A stretch of DNA of 64,000 nt from Incurvaria masculella (taxonomy: Eukaryota; Arthropoda; Insecta; Lepidoptera; Incurvariidae): positions 6,200,001-6,264,000 of the forward strand of contig OX335650.1 of NCBI GenBank assembly GCA_946894095.1, in the 5' to 3' direction. The position numbers were made by a program, and so were the translations under genes. Each line of letters starts with the position of its first letter. The stretch's first letter is position 1. The notes beneath the pieces were generated by a model. That model saw nothing but the letters and a program-made list of their open reading frames with translations, ran no database searches and was not told the origin of the DNA. This document shows, piece by piece, positions 10,149-22,540 of this stretch.

Positions 10149-12026
10149 GAGATAATTTAAAGACCTTTCCCAAAATTATTGTCTCTTATTTATTATAAAG
10201 GAATAATAGGATTTTGGGTTCGGATATTTGAGTGTTTTGCACTAGTTCACACTAAAAAGTTTTGTAACAAAAAGGGAGAATATTCCTAATCATTTTGTGA
10301 AGTCTTTCGGGATAATTTGTTCATTGGGTTTAGAGCAGGGCTCTCAGTCCAATATTTGATGTGCCATCCCAGCTATGAAGGCACCTGTCTTACGAGGCGA
10401 GGACGTGAGTTGTTTTTGTTTCGGCAGTGATCATTTTAGCGTGTAGTTTTTTTTTGGCATCTAGATATTTTTTGGGCGTGTAGAGTTCGGCAACCGGCAC
10501 GACGTCCGTTAGCCGGCGGCTGTCATGGCCGATCGCTGTCCCGTTACCGCGCATGCGCCGCCGCCGGGCAGACCACGAGGTTCGCGAGGTCGGACGCTTG
10601 CGGGCCACGGTGGATTAACAGTTGAGGGCACATTTTGTGTTACCTATAAGTGGTTAAACAGTTAATGGAGGCGAATACTAGTAAATCAGTGAAGCATGGT
10701 TTTGTTTTAAATCCAACCGAAATATACTTACTTGATGTAAGAAGAGGAGTGTGACATGAAAACATGTCTTTATACCGGAATTAGAGACAAATTCGAGAAT
10801 TTCTACAGAACGTGCACCTTATGGTAAAAGGGACTACGATGTTGCTTCTCTTGCCAGTGTGACAACAACACAGTATGAGTCGTACTTGAGCTAACAAAAA
10901 GTTAAATCCAATTGATTGTAGGTTACATCATACAGGAAATATTCTGTGCATTACCTATGGACCAAAAAAAATATAAATTTGTTCAAATACTCATCAAACC
11001 GAAACCACCGCCGATAAACGAGGGAACAAAAAGGCGAATGTTGAAAGTTTGGACACACGCGCTGGCCAAATAGTTCATCGACTTGCCATCATGGTGCTTC
11101 GAGGCGACGCGCGGCCATTCGACTTTGGCCCTTGTCCAGTCGCGTCGCGGTCGATAATGCGCCGGCAAGATTAATAAAGAAATTGAGTCGATCCGGTTTC
11201 GCTTGGCCGAGCGCGCGTGGTCCAGTGACTAGATTGTCCCAGACGTTGCAGAATGGTCCTTTTGTTTTGATTTGTGCAATCCATTGAAAGATCGGCGAAC
11301 GGGGAAGTATCGTGGCAAAGAATACGGTATTTTCGCCATCATAACGATTTATATGAATTGAAGAATGAAAGATGGTGGAACTTATGGCACAGTCATGAAC
11401 AGCGAGCATGGAAGGGCAGGAGTAGCAACCGCAACTAGTTTGCATAGGGCGTCGTAGCCCCTTTGACATACAAAACCGGCAGCGCCGGCGAATGAGTTCG
11501 CTTTAGAATTCTCGAGTTCTATTGACGCGTAAGGACACTTCAGAACTTCACAGGACGCTATTGCAACGAAATTAGGTAACATTTTTTTTTTTTTTAATTT
11601 ATTCAGGAATCACACAGTTACACAAAATATATAAGTAAAAAAAAATACAATAATAATTAAACCAAAAAAGATTCCATCCCTAATTTGTAGGCGATGATAA
11701 ATATGGACTTGATGAGTAAAGTACTATATTATCAACATACTGTTGAACATTGAACCGCAGTAATCTTTGACCTTCAAAATGTCATGTTTCCTATAAAGTT
11801 GCTTCCACAGACGAATTACACGCATAAGCAAAATAGTATTGCCTTGTAACGAAACAATAATAAACAGCTAAAGATTAGGCGAATGTTAATGTGATAACAC
11901 TCTGTAGGTAATTAGGTATCAAGGCCGTGATATTTTCCTTTCTTGTGATGTGCACACGATTATAGGAGTCATTAGAGACAACAGCTTGCAGACGACTGCG
12001 TACCAAATTTTACGAATAATTTTTTA
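10149..12026. other. No gene; GC-rich patches 10480-10620 and 10990-11560
   Basis: Several overlapping minus-strand frames (61, 126 and 66 codons) occupy 10983-11582 in three different frames. None shows a domain, signal peptide or codon pattern that I can recognise. A T-run lies at 11581-11597. Treated as non-coding. Confidence 0.4.
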
Positions 12027-12124
12027 GGGATTTAAACAATACCGATGGTGTTAATCAGAGGGATTTAAACAATACCGATGGTGTTAACAATACCGAGAGT
12101 CCACAGTAACCTGTGACTCTCGGT
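12027..12124 (+). repeat. 33-bp offset direct repeat followed by a strong hairpin
   Basis: GGGATTTAAACAATACCGAT at 12027 recurs at 12060. Directly after it, 12092-12106 pairs with 12111-12124 (ACCGAGAGTCCACAG against CTGTGACTCTCGGT) with one bulged C and a TAAC loop. The stem is too short for a typical animal pre-miRNA, so this may be the tip of a repeat. Confidence 0.7.
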
Positions 12125-13320
12125 GAATACTTACACTTTTTCACTCATGGAATGACAGCTACTCTCGTGGAACTTTCTCACATGAGGCACCCTAATTTTG
12201 TCCCTTTCTAATTAACCTAATTACATTACTATGACGCAAAATGAAGTTACAGCGATGACTTTATGCGAAAGCTAATTCACCCGTCCATGTGAATTCCATG
12301 AGTACAGAGAAATTCTTATTTTCATGCGTCTTTTTAAGCGTGTTTGGGTTGGTTAATGTATGTTTTAAAACATAACTCATATCTCCTTAAACATTAATTA
12401 GGTAAACTGACTCTTTATGCGTTTTCAACGCGAATTGCTTGAAGGCACAGAATAGCAAAGGAAGAAGTGATCTCCGCCGCGCGCGAATTCGCTCCCGAAA
12501 TTCGTTCGCCAAGTCAGTGCTATAAACAAAACAAAAACCATTATAGTTCCCACCAATGAGGTTTACTTTATTAACATCATTGTTTCCCACCAAACAGAGA
12601 TAAACGGCAAGTTTCGGCTCTGCGTAGAGCGGCGTCGCTGTCACACGCTGTCACTCAGTACCTGCGAGAGAGATGACACTTTACGAAGCCGAAACTAGCC
12701 GACAGTCTCTTTGTAACGTTCGATGTGTATACTTGACTGTACGTCTGCGACTATTTACTTTATTTTCGTGTGACATTCAAGTACGTTCGTTTTTGGAAAT
12801 TGACAACATTGCGTCTCATAGCAGGCGCGCTAAATGACACAACTTTTTCCTTTTTGATCTGAGCCTGCAGGGCTAGGGATGTAGGTACTTAGCTTTTTTT
12901 TTATCTATAGCCCTTTCAGTTAATGATCCAGCCTTCGCAGAAGGCGACAAATTAATCGACGTTTTATTACTGCTCCACATACCCAGCGTTGCTTATCTCG
13001 GATCAATTACAGAAATTCGAAGGCGTTTATCTACAGGTTATGTGAATTAGTCTAAAGTACCCGTGTAATGTGTGTTATCTTGGCGTTATCTTGTTTCACG
13101 GATTGGGGATTTTTGGGGATTTAATCAATTATCTGTTCAATTGATATCAACCGTACATTTATTTATTTATGTTATTGTGCAAGTGTTCCAGTGAACTTCT
13201 GTATCAAAATATGAAACTTTTACTGTGCGTATTCACAGAATGCATGATTAATTAGGTCCAAGTGATATATTATATTGACTATTCAATTTGACGAAGTTTC
13301 GTAGTGATCAGACATCGTAT
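12125..13320. other. No gene seen
   Basis: Short frames only. The 85-codon minus-strand frame at 12387-12644 has no recognisable features. Confidence 0.4.
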
Positions 13321-13617
13321 AAACACTAAAAACAGAAGGGTCCATCATACATTTTCAGGTGTGCTTTTGTAACGCCTTCTACTCCAGGATGTTTGGAGTC
13401 GGTTCAATGTTTTTTAAAACAGTTATTTTTTTCACTCTTTTTAGTATTTCCCACCCTTAGAAGTGGTATTCTTTAAAACATATATGAAAGGACCACTCCT
13501 GAGATATACACCACTAATGAGAAAAATAATTATTCAAATCGGTTGACAGTTTGCGGAGATATCGAGTAACATACACGAATTAAGAACCCCCTCTTTTTTT
13601 GAAGTCGGTTAAAATGA
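13321..13617. repeat. Probable edge of the 'ccgacttcaaaaaagg' repeat family
   Basis: Ends CCTCTTTTTTTGAAGTCGGT at about 13590-13611, the reverse complement of the signature end of the family that is fuller at 14706-14892, 37440-38215 and 61942-62580. The left border is not clear. Confidence 0.4.
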
Positions 13618-13969
13618 GGAATTAATCAACGATATCAATGCGTACAAAATGTTTGTTTTATGCAACTGGACATGGAGTAATACCACACCCACTGTCATGA
13701 TAACACACGGAATTAACGCAGGAATCAGGTGCCATGCAGAACTTTCCTTAATGAGTGCGATAAACTAATGGGTAAACACGGTCAATTTTTCATTGCCGTT
13801 TCGACCATGCAATGCGATGGTCCAATCCGGACGGGATTAACCGCCTTCCCCTACTAGGTGGTAGCAGGGGAAGGCGGCCTACAGTTTTACATGGATTCCG
13901 AACCAAGTAACAGCTCGCATTCGTGGGGAAATGCACTGATCCTAAGCAAAAAGAGAAAGTAAAGGGTGC

Positions 13970-14045
13970 ATAAACGGGACGGGGATTGAACCCACGACCT
14001 CTTTAACGGTCATATTATTCATATCTGCTAGATATCCCTGACTCC
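13970..14045 (-). mobile_element. tRNA-like Pol III head (SINE or tRNA pseudogene)
   Basis: On the minus strand there is a perfect-looking B box GGTTCAATCCC (13982-13992) inside a plausible T arm, and an A-box-like TAGCAGATATG (14020-14030, 9 of 11 consensus positions) at tRNA-like spacing. The acceptor ends do not pair, so it is not a functional tRNA gene. Confidence 0.4.
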
Positions 14046-14590
14046 TGGATCGAGGATATTTTTGTAGTCAGCATGTTTATTCAAACAGATACCTGAGACT
14101 TGGTCTAAGTAAAAAGTACAGTTTGTTGTTCTTGACCCTATGCCACTTTATCACTTGTTTACCACTTCACCATCGTCATTTGCTACATGTCCAAAGCATA
14201 AATTATGTCACAGCAGGCCCGCGCAGTGTGAACGCGGCGCGGCGGCTGCGGTCCCACGAAAGTACCCGTGTTGGCATTCCACGCCCAACGGTAACGGTAT
14301 AACCAGGCGATTTGCCGTCACTCGAAGAGGGGACGGGTGAGGGGTAAGGGCAGAGCGGGGGAGGGCGGTGAATGTTGGCGAGACGGCGACGCAACAGGTG
14401 AAGGCAGGGGAGGTGCGCTTGGGCTGGAAATATCACTTGGCGGGAGTGATGGAATGTAAATCCAGTGATGGACTATTTGCTCTATTGGATTTAGTACCTA
14501 AAACAATTGTTTGCTTATGGTAGATTGATTGGCGGGAACCATGACCAGTTTCATGAAGCACTCCGAAATGCACCGAATGAGCCCCGATTG
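14046..14590. other. No gene; GC-rich patch 14205-14430
   Basis: The patch contains open frames on both strands (66 and 77 codons), which is expected from composition. No motif is recognised. Confidence 0.35.
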
Positions 14591-14595
14591 CACGA

Positions 14596-14700
14596 GTTAA
14601 TCAGTGTTCAAACACGTCACTTTTAGTGAACCGCATGGAGTTCCTACCGAACTGTCCATAAAAAGTGACCTGTTTAATCGTACATTGACGTTGATTTTGA
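14596..14700 (+). repeat. CACGTCACTTTTAGTG short inverted-repeat family, copy 2
   Basis: Left arm AAACACGTCACTTTTAGTG, a conserved CCGCATGGAGTT centre, then CTGTCCATAAAAAGTGACC as the opposing arm and ACATTGACGTTGATTTT as tail. The tail runs directly into the next repeat at 14706. Confidence 0.65.
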
Positions 14701-14705
14701 TTTTT

Positions 14706-14892
14706 TACTGACTTCAAAAAAGGAGAAGGTTATCAATTCGTCTGTATGTTTTTTTAACGCCAGCCGATTTCGATGATTCTATTTTTATTGGAAAGGACAT
14801 TTACAAATTAGTTAGTGTATCTCAGATTCACCAAAAATAAACAATTAAAAAAAAATTAACAACAAAAAACCGACTTCAAAGAAAAGCACTAT
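14706..14892 (+). repeat. 'ccgacttcaaaaaagg' interspersed repeat, short copy
   Basis: Begins CTGACTTCAAAAAAGGAGAA and ends ACCGACTTCAAAGAAAAGCAC, the same two landmarks as the copies at 61942 and 37440, with GCCAGCCGATTTCGATGATT between. Non-coding; the class is unknown. Confidence 0.7.
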
Positions 14893-16359
14893 TCGATCGA
14901 AATATTTTTTCCACAAATATATTTGAATCGCGACACCTGCCATTTATCTATATATTTCGAAAACTGCAGCATCCTTGTGCCTGCATATATCTGTGCCTTG
15001 GGCTAATTCACGGTTGATTTTGCACTCATCCTTGATCAAGAATATTTTTCTCACGTCCTGTAGTCACAAGCCATTCACGATGCATAATCAATTTACAATT
15101 CATTATTCTCACTGTTATTCCATCTTATATATTTGTTGCTCTTATATAGTCTTTATGAAATGTATGTTCAATTGTAAAGGTAAACTTAAACAAAATACAC
15201 ATTACTGAACTCGAGATGTATTTTAATCTCTGCCATTGATAAGGGTGGTTTGAGGCTTTAACCTTTGGGGCCTTTCGTAAATGTTGCCATGTAGTTTTCT
15301 GTGGGTGAAAATACACACATAAAACATTATTAGATGTTCTCACACTTCGAAAATGGGCAAAGCATAATGTGTTTCTTCTGGCTTAATCGGTAAACTTTCT
15401 ATCACTTTTTTATATTTGGCATCCATAAATCCAGCCAAGTCGCTGAACTCTTTAACGGCCCACCTACACGGCGGCATGTCGGCTCTACGTAAACCTGTAT
15501 CTGCAAGAGACCTCGTATCTTTGGACGAGATTTTAAAGAGCCATTAAAATTAGTCTTGGACAGAACGAAATTAAGAGGAATGATTCCTTAGTGCCTTTTA
15601 CCCAAATGTCCACTGATGGTTGTATTAGTGGTGGTTTATATACGCAGTGGCAAATCTTTTTTCTTTTATCGTTCAGAAGAAACCCCATGTGTCACAGGAA
15701 TGGATTGTTTCAGTCAGTTAACAGCGAATAAAGGCACCTCGCTACACACCATCTGCAACAAGCCCTAAACAATTTTGTTATAGGATAATTTATATGTGCA
15801 TATTACTATGTGGATACTTTCACACAGCCGTCGCTGTTGCGCGCGGCTTTCCGCCATAAAACCGAAATAGAGCCCGCCATCGGGGTTTATGAACGACAAT
15901 AGACTGGTCGAAACGTTACGAGTCCATCATTGGGGGACAAATGTGTCACCGCTTCCACGTACGGCGGACGGTAGGATCTGGAACTTGCGACGTCATTTCC
16001 GCTTCTTACGTCTATGTTGCAACCGAAATCACGTGACAGGAATGCTAAAAAGTTGCAATTGTTTCCCTCCACTTTCAACTCAACAGTACGGAATTTAAAA
16101 CGTTTTTATTCTTTTAAATTCAATTCAATCAAAGATTGATTCGAGAATCAATCTTATTCAAAATTAAACTGAATGGACTCTCCAAAACGAGAATCTTGGT
16201 CAACCTCAATACCCGTTAGAATTTTCTGCTTTCCCTAATTTCTACATATTTTTGGAGAGAAAAAATGGCGGTGACTTTTATTTTGATACCTTCTTCTGTT
16301 CCGCTCCAGAGGCCGATAACCATGGTACAAGTCGCTGTCTTGCCTTTTGCAACCTTGGA
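14893..16359. other. No gene seen
   Basis: Contains short frames (61-77 codons) without family signals. No supported feature. Confidence 0.4.
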
Positions 16360-16480
16360 GCGTTAGCGTTGTGAGAAAACCCAGGAATCACACAACATTC
16401 TACCAAATATTGTGTTATAACGCTAACCCTCGAAAGTGGAGTTATCTGTTAGCGGACTCAGGCTTCAGCAAGAATGACGC
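16360..16480. repeat. Palindromic 'gttagcg' repeat, copy 1
   Basis: Carries GCGTTAGCGTTGTGAGA on the left, CGCTAACCCTCGAAAGTGGA in the middle and GTTATCTGTTAGCGGACT on the right. The same blocks recur at 63064-63180. A small inverted-repeat element is likely; no coding content. Confidence 0.6.
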
Positions 16481-18500
16481 GTAAGCAGGAGCAGTCGTAT
16501 TCAGAGTGATCTGTCAAAAAATAGTACGCGGATTAGCACCGGAGTCACCCATACAAAATGATATTTAGTCCGGCGAAAATCCTCGTATTCAAGTACTGTA
16601 AGTATCAACTTTGTATAGAAACGTAAACATGAAGCAGGAAAATAAGCTAACGCAACCTGGGACGACTCAACACGGCATGAACATAAATATAGAAGATACA
16701 AAGCAGGAAGTTTCTTAGACGAGCGTTCTTGCGTTATTGCTCGTTCCAAACTTTTACCGGAAAATAACCTGAAGTCTTGCTGGCCTAAGCTCAATCCGAA
16801 AATCGACTCCTGCGTATGTGTCACGTCCGTATGCGTATGTATTTAGTTCCCAGGACCTAGAGGCCAATTCTGGGAATTCTGAGTTGATACATCTAGACTG
16901 TTCTCAGGAGAGGAAATCTCTTTGACAATACTTTAGTAATCTCGTGATCCGATCGCAAGGTCAGATGGCGCGCAATGAAACAAAAATGAATTCAGAGCTA
17001 ACGATAAATTACATATTCATTTCCATAATCGGCGATTTCAATTAGCGCTAGAATTTACCTCCTGTGTGCTTTTGGTTTTTGTTTGTCCAGTGAATCGGGT
17101 TCGTCTTATGTTTCTATTGTCGCTAACCACATTCCTGCAATCGCTGTGGAATCGTTGGATAAGTTAAGTCACTGTCATTATAAATTAGCTAGATTGAAAT
17201 TTGTTTAATTGCTTATTCAGCGGCACGAACCAGAGCCGTAATGACTGGCGTTTCGTTTTCCGTCCGTGCGTCCGTTGCACCACAATGCGGGCGTGACTCA
17301 GAGACATTTTGGTTAGTTTCACCTTAAGCTGATGTGTAGGACCTATAGGAATATTTTTTATTAAGGCGCGTACAGACCGGCCCAAGGAGCACCAACGACC
17401 GTGATGCGGCAATGGTTACTAGATGTTCGTTGGGAGATGTGTACCTCGTATTTCTGGGTTAGAACAAACTTTCATAGGGGCGAGATTTTGATTTCGTTAT
17501 TCGGATCCAATCTGCAGATCGTAATGGATGGAAAAAACTAATTTCTAAAAATACAATCCAGGACCGGATTTTTTGCCGCTCTCGGTGAATATTTTTATTC
17601 GAAGGCGGGGAGAAATATATGATTTACTGTCATAGTTGTCCCAGATACACTTCACGTCTCAAAACCAGATCTTCTGCGATACCGCAACCAAGTCTCATAT
17701 AATGTTGCGCAAGTAACCATTCGTCTCGTGCAGTCTAGGAACCACGGCGGCGTGAGCGCAGCGCTCTTCTATTCTCTATCTATTATGTGGTCGAAACAAC
17801 GAGTTAACTGATAACAAATACATATACCACATAAACATATATATCAAATGTCAATGCATCGATATTCACAACCAGCTGGTAACGAAAGGGCGATTGTCGT
17901 GTTTAGACAGTTAAATATTACGTCAATTAGTAACGTTGCTGACATTCCCGCGAGCATACGCCAGTAGTTAATAATCTGTGCCGCGACACCCAAGTTATAA
18001 TTTAACGTCAAATAAGATATTTTTATTGCGCATAGAATTCCGAGCGGCACCGCCATTGAAAGCGCGGGCTGCGCAAATGTCATAAAGCCTTATCGCCTGT
18101 TGCTGTGTTCTTTAATCGTAAATATTTGAGTTGGAGCGGTGCAACGCGCGCCATTGTCGTCGAAAGAGCACGCCGCGGCAGAACGCGATATGTCGTCACT
18201 ATCGGTAGTTAATCAAGTTGTTAATATGGCTGCCTGTTCATATTGGTGTTTTAAAATGTCGGAGGCGATAATTGTCTTCCATTTTTTGTTGGCTGATAAT
18301 GATGATGCTGGAGTACGGTATTGTACCACTGGCGAGGTTTTTTGATTGTACGTTTTGCGTGAACCGCATGCGAGATAAAAAACTAACCACAAATGTACCA
18401 ACCTCAGATTATACTTCTAACGGATTTGATACGCATGTAGAATCAATCGGGAAACAAATACATTTTTAGTATGCTATACTTTATTCGGCTCTGCAGGGAG
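16481..18500. other. No gene seen
   Basis: A 107-codon minus-strand frame (16501-16824) and smaller ones have no recognisable domain. No repeats shared elsewhere in the window were noticed. Confidence 0.4.
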
Positions 18501-18534
18501 AACGATACAGCTATATCGTCCCGTATTCGTCGTA

Positions 18535-18660
18535 TTCACTACGTATAATATTCACAACGTATAAAAGTATTTTTTTCCAAAAAATCAAAACCATGCATAT
18601 CGCATAATATTCACAGCGTATAATTTTACGTTGTGCATGGTTTTAATTTTTTTTTTTAAT
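18535..18660. repeat. Direct and inverted repeat cluster
   Basis: CGTATAATATTCACAACGTA (18542) is repeated with two changes at 18604. AAAATCAAAACCATGCAT (near 18583) is inverted as TGCATGGTTTTAATTTTT (near 18636). This looks like a decayed palindromic MITE. Confidence 0.5.
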
Positions 18661-18802
18661 ATTATATTATACGATCTGCATTTTAGACGTTCTGCCGTTC
18701 CCCCGTCCCATAAACGTCTATCTTCCTCGTTTCCGCTCGCACGTAAAGCGAAACAAAAACACATTTATCGATCAATGCAGCCGTAGCGTTGGCCGTACTT
18801 GT

Positions 18803-20481
18803 TTTACCCATTTGGCGCTGCCGTACTCAACTGAGTACAGTTAAACATTTAAGAGTAGGACCAAACTGTTAGAAGTTAAAGTTTTTATTTACATTTAAAA
18901 TTATTGGAAGGATGATGGTTTACTAAAATAAGGACAAGAAAAGTGGGTAAATGCAAAATGTATGTCGCAGAAAGGATAAGAACTACCCAGTAACATTGTT
19001 TGTACCGGTAAGCTTACTATTTCAATATTTTATATTACTAATTGACAAACAAATTTTGATACTTGTATTTAGTATTATCTAATATATCCTGATTTATAAA
19101 ATAAAGGGTTAATGAGTGTTGAAAAAACGGTATTTACCAAGATATTTGGTTTGAAATCCTATTGTACTCAGTTGGGTACAGCGGCCGAATACATACAGTA
19201 ATTGACTTTTTATATTACAGGTGCTTTATAATGATTTCAATTTGTGGTTCAACATTTTCAAGATCTGCAAAAGGCTTAGAGAAAACTTTTAATTCCATTA
19301 TAGAAGAGGGTGACATCAACCCCGAATATGATTTAGCAATCATACCACCAGAACCCATCGTCGAGACAGATGAAGAATAAGGTACTGGCGAAGATGTGTT
19401 TACTGCTGATTTGCCACAGGATATACCTGGTAGTATAGAAATATTTCAAAGCAACGAGGACACCATCCCAAGTGTTGACAGTGATAGTAGAGATGGCTGC
19501 AAAGCGAGTTCGTGATACTATGCTAAGACCAAGATTTCGCGACATAAAAAAGAATATCCATCTCGTGAACGTCATTCGTGGAAAACCAGTAAGATTTGGG
19601 TTCAAATGCTGGGTAGCAGGAAGCTTGCCGGGATACTGCTATGTCTTTGATGTTTAATGTTGAAAGCAACTGAACCTTCTACCGTACCCTTGGGTTCTAG
19701 AGTTGTTAAAAGTTTACTTTGGAAATTGGACACAAATCCAACGAATCATGCAGTGTTTTTTTGCCAACTTATTTATTAGTTATGATCTCTTGGCTGATCT
19801 CAAGAAAAGAATTTCGTGCGACTGAGACTTTCAGAGAAAACAGGGCTAAGAATGTCCTCTGAAAAGCAATAAAGACATGAAAAATCAAGACCGAGCTTCG
19901 TATGATTTGCAGGTTTGGCAAACATAAGGATATATTATTAGTAAGATGGAAAGATAAAAGTGTTTGCACTATGGTGACTATTATAGATGCTATTGAACCT
20001 ATGGGAGATGTAAAAATAAAATTTATTTTGGTATCTGAAAACGATTTCAGAATTATAAAAACATGGGTGGTGGATACGAACTTGACAGATCCATTTTACT
20101 CTATAGAATTGCAATTTATGGAAAAAAGTGGTGGTGGGTTTTATTGACATGCATGATCGATATGGCTATTTCAAATGCCTGGCGTTTACATGTCATGAGT
20201 CACATTGAACGTATGGATCAGTTGCTGTTTCGCCAGAACATTGCGAGATACGACTAATGACAAAACACGCTCGACAATCCCCTTCTTTGATACAAGGTTT
20301 ACCTCGAGATGGGGTAGGACACTATCCTCAGAAACTACGATGTGTTATAGGTCATTCTAGAGTCCGCTGGCCATGTAAAAAGTGTCTGAAAACATTTTCT
20401 GTTGAAAAGCAGTGTTTTGAATATTTTCACCTGTAATACGCCATTGTACTCAAATGAGTACATCCCTCTGGAGGGGGTTAA
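18803..20481 (+). mobile_element. Decayed piggyBac-like DNA transposon
   Basis: The right end is GGGGG followed by TTAA (20478-20481). The likely left end is TTTACCC at 18803, a one-base decay of TTAACCC. Both ends carry a subterminal palindrome, GTACTCA-nn-TGAGTAC, at 18823-18838 and 20446-20461. A third related site lies near 19164. Between them is a broken piggyBac transposase (see next entry). The 1.68-kb length is short for the family and fits an internal deletion. This is the only DNA transposon in the window with recognisable transposase sequence. Confidence 0.75.
19222..20436 (+). pseudogene. piggyBac-like transposase pseudogene
   Basis: DDE transposase of the piggyBac/PGBD family (DDE_Tnp_1_7), which cuts and pastes at TTAA. 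Blocks read in order across several frameshifts and stops: an acidic N-terminus with LAIIPPEPIVETDEE (to 19380); RFRDIKKNIHL; RGKPVRFGFKCWV with YCYVFDV (to about 19655); LGSRVVKSLLWKL; NLFISYDLLADLKKR (about 19766-19810); CPLKSNKDMKNQD; YDLQV; MGGGYELDR then KKWWWVLLTCMIDMAISNAW (to about 20185); and a Cys-rich tail ending CKKCLKTF...CFEYFH (to 20436). RFRDIKKNIHL and RGKPVRF are adjacent, so about 100 residues with the first catalytic Asp are missing. At the next catalytic position (Asp of the usual DN) the codon at 19763 is GCC. The product cannot be active. Confidence 0.85.
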
Positions 20482-21079
20482 AAAAAATATTTTTCGGTTT
20501 ATTTGGTTTAAGTATAATGAAAAAATATAAATTTCATTGATATAACCTTTCTGACTTTCATTTGGCTGTTAATGGGTTAAACATTTCCTGGCTTCATTAA
20601 AAATCAATTTGAAAAATAGTTTTCCGTGTAGATAAAAAGTCTGTCCTTGAACCGAAGTTGTAACATCGAACGAAAATCTACACATTCCTTTCGATATCAG
20701 ATTAGGTTTATGGTGACGGTAGGAAGATTGGCATGCATGCAGAATCGACCTTCACGGCATCCAATCGTTGTTAATGCTCGACAACCTTCAGTCCCAGGGG
20801 CGTTTCTAATTGAACATTTCTCGGTATATCGCCTAGATTGTACAATAGCGTTCACGCGTTGACCGCGTTTATCGCAAGTGCGCCCGCACATGCGACTATG
20901 GCTAAAACGATGTTTTTCCACAGCGTACGCTTTACAATAACCTTTCAATAGACAGACGCGTCGCTGATTTTCATCCATGAGATATTATCATTCCGGGCGG
21001 GGGCAATCTCGGGGGAAATGACGTTGGGCACATAGGTTTGGCAACTGTTTCCTCCGCTAACTAAGGGCCGATTACTAAG
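20482..21079. other. No gene seen
   Basis: Two opposite 71- and 93-codon frames at 20647-20978 overlap. No domain or repeat was recognised. Confidence 0.4.
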
Positions 21080-21170
21080 GGTCAAAGTATGATCAAACAC
21101 GTCACTTTGTGTGGACAGTATGGAAGGAACTCTATGCGGTTCACTAAAAGTGACGTAAAGCATCCTCATA
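21080..21170 (-). repeat. CACGTCACTTT short inverted-repeat family, copy 3
   Basis: On the minus strand: GTCACTTTTAGTGAACCGCA, GAGTTCCTTCCATACTGTCC, AAAGTGACGTGTTTGATCAT. Same layout as copies 1, 2 and 4. Confidence 0.65.
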
Positions 21171-21576
21171 CCTAAACATTTTGGACCAAATTTTGCGATT
21201 AAAACGAGATAGCCAGAGCCCGACGTCGCTTAATTAGAGCAGCTTGAAATAATTCTTTCTAAATGTGACCAACCCGGATAACGCGCGAAACCAGTTTTTT
21301 TATTGTTTCGTTAAATAAATTGGGAAAAGTTAAACATGTTCTTCGCTGAATGGGTAGATAATGTTAAATCTTTGAAATGGTATTAAAATAAATATTAGTT
21401 AATATCAATATAAGCCGCAAACTTGAAAAACAATAAATTTGAGACCTGAATAAAAAAAAATCCATGCATAAAATATCAATTTCTGTAACATTTTTCTTTC
21501 TGTTTTGGTAGAAATTGTTTTGGAATGTGGAACGCGGGGAAGGACAGCACCTGCCAGAGAGCTAGTTTGAAACAAA

Positions 21577-21655
21577 ACGGCCAAGTGCGAGTCGGACCCG
21601 CACACGAAGGCTGATTGCAAGATTTAACACAACCAATGACTTTTTTGTACAGGGT
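21577..21655 (+). mobile_element. GTCY MITE, copy 2 (5' fragment)
   Basis: ACGGCCAAGTGCGAGTCGG and the following CGCACACGAAGG are present, then AAGATTTAACACAACC. The sequence then leaves the family. The microsatellite and 3' end are missing. Confidence 0.75.
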
Positions 21656-22540
21656 TTGAAAATGTATATAGTTTTCTTGAAAATGTTTCAAAAATGAAAG
21701 ACTTTCCCAGTCCAATAATTAATGCATTAAGGTTGGCTAAAAGGTAATTTTTTGGTTCTTATTTTTGGTGTTATAAAAATGTGTAAATCTTTCACATGCA
21801 GCAAAATCCGGGCAAAATCTTTCGCATAAAGCGTTCATCGTTTGGTTCCCCCTCTATCGGAAATGTATTTTTAACCACGGCACTTAAAAATATAACTGTT
21901 CTCGTTGACCCATTGAGTGAATTATGTAGACCACGTTTGTTGTTGGTGCAGTGTGCATATCGCAGCAACCTGTTGCGCGAATTTCCGTGGTCGAGATGCG
22001 GCAAGCTAGCACGTTAGTGCATGGAGGAGCACCGTCTCTATTTATTTAAACGCTCTTTGACGCAGTCGGTCACATTTCGCATCTCATTTGCTATGCAGCC
22101 CATGCGTGCTGAACTGATTAAGATATTCTTCGCATGCGGGCGTGGAACGGAACGCGTCCCACATCGCTTGTGTAATAGCAGGATACGTTTGTTTAAACGA
22201 TACACTTTTCCTCATGAATGAAAGCTTACCAGTGTTTTTTAGGAGGCGGACCTCAAAAGGTAAACCTGACACTTATGAGATTCACATGCGCCCGTCCATC
22301 CGTCCCTCCGTTCTTCTGTCACGGAATATTTTGCATTTTGTATATTTTGTCAAAAGCAAAAACATAAAATGAATCCCACACAAAGTTTCATGTAAATTCG
22401 ACTAAAAAATTAATTAACGTAAGGCACTAATTACGAATGGTGCCGAACATCGTGTTTGAATCTTATAAAGATTTCAAATATTATATTTAATTTTCTTCCT
22501 ACATTCAACTTTTTTATTTAAACCATATTTTTTGTTTCAG
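21656..22540. other. No gene; ends in a candidate 3' splice site
   Basis: Several overlapping short frames (62-76 codons) on both strands at 21792-22372, with no recognised family. The last ~30 bases form a pyrimidine tract ending TTTTTTGTTTCAG at 22540. Confidence 0.4.

Noticed and set aside
8320..10173. Protein-coding genes at 8320-8502 (+) and 9877-10173 (-)
   Set aside because: Both frames are readings of the same TTAA MITE in opposite orientation and differ by its internal deletion.
10983..11582. Minus-strand gene of up to 126 codons
   Set aside because: Overlapping frames in three phases, no recognisable domain and no splice sites joining them convincingly.
19016..19024. 5' splice site CCG|GTAAGC
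   Set aside because: It lies inside the decayed piggyBac element and has no partner.
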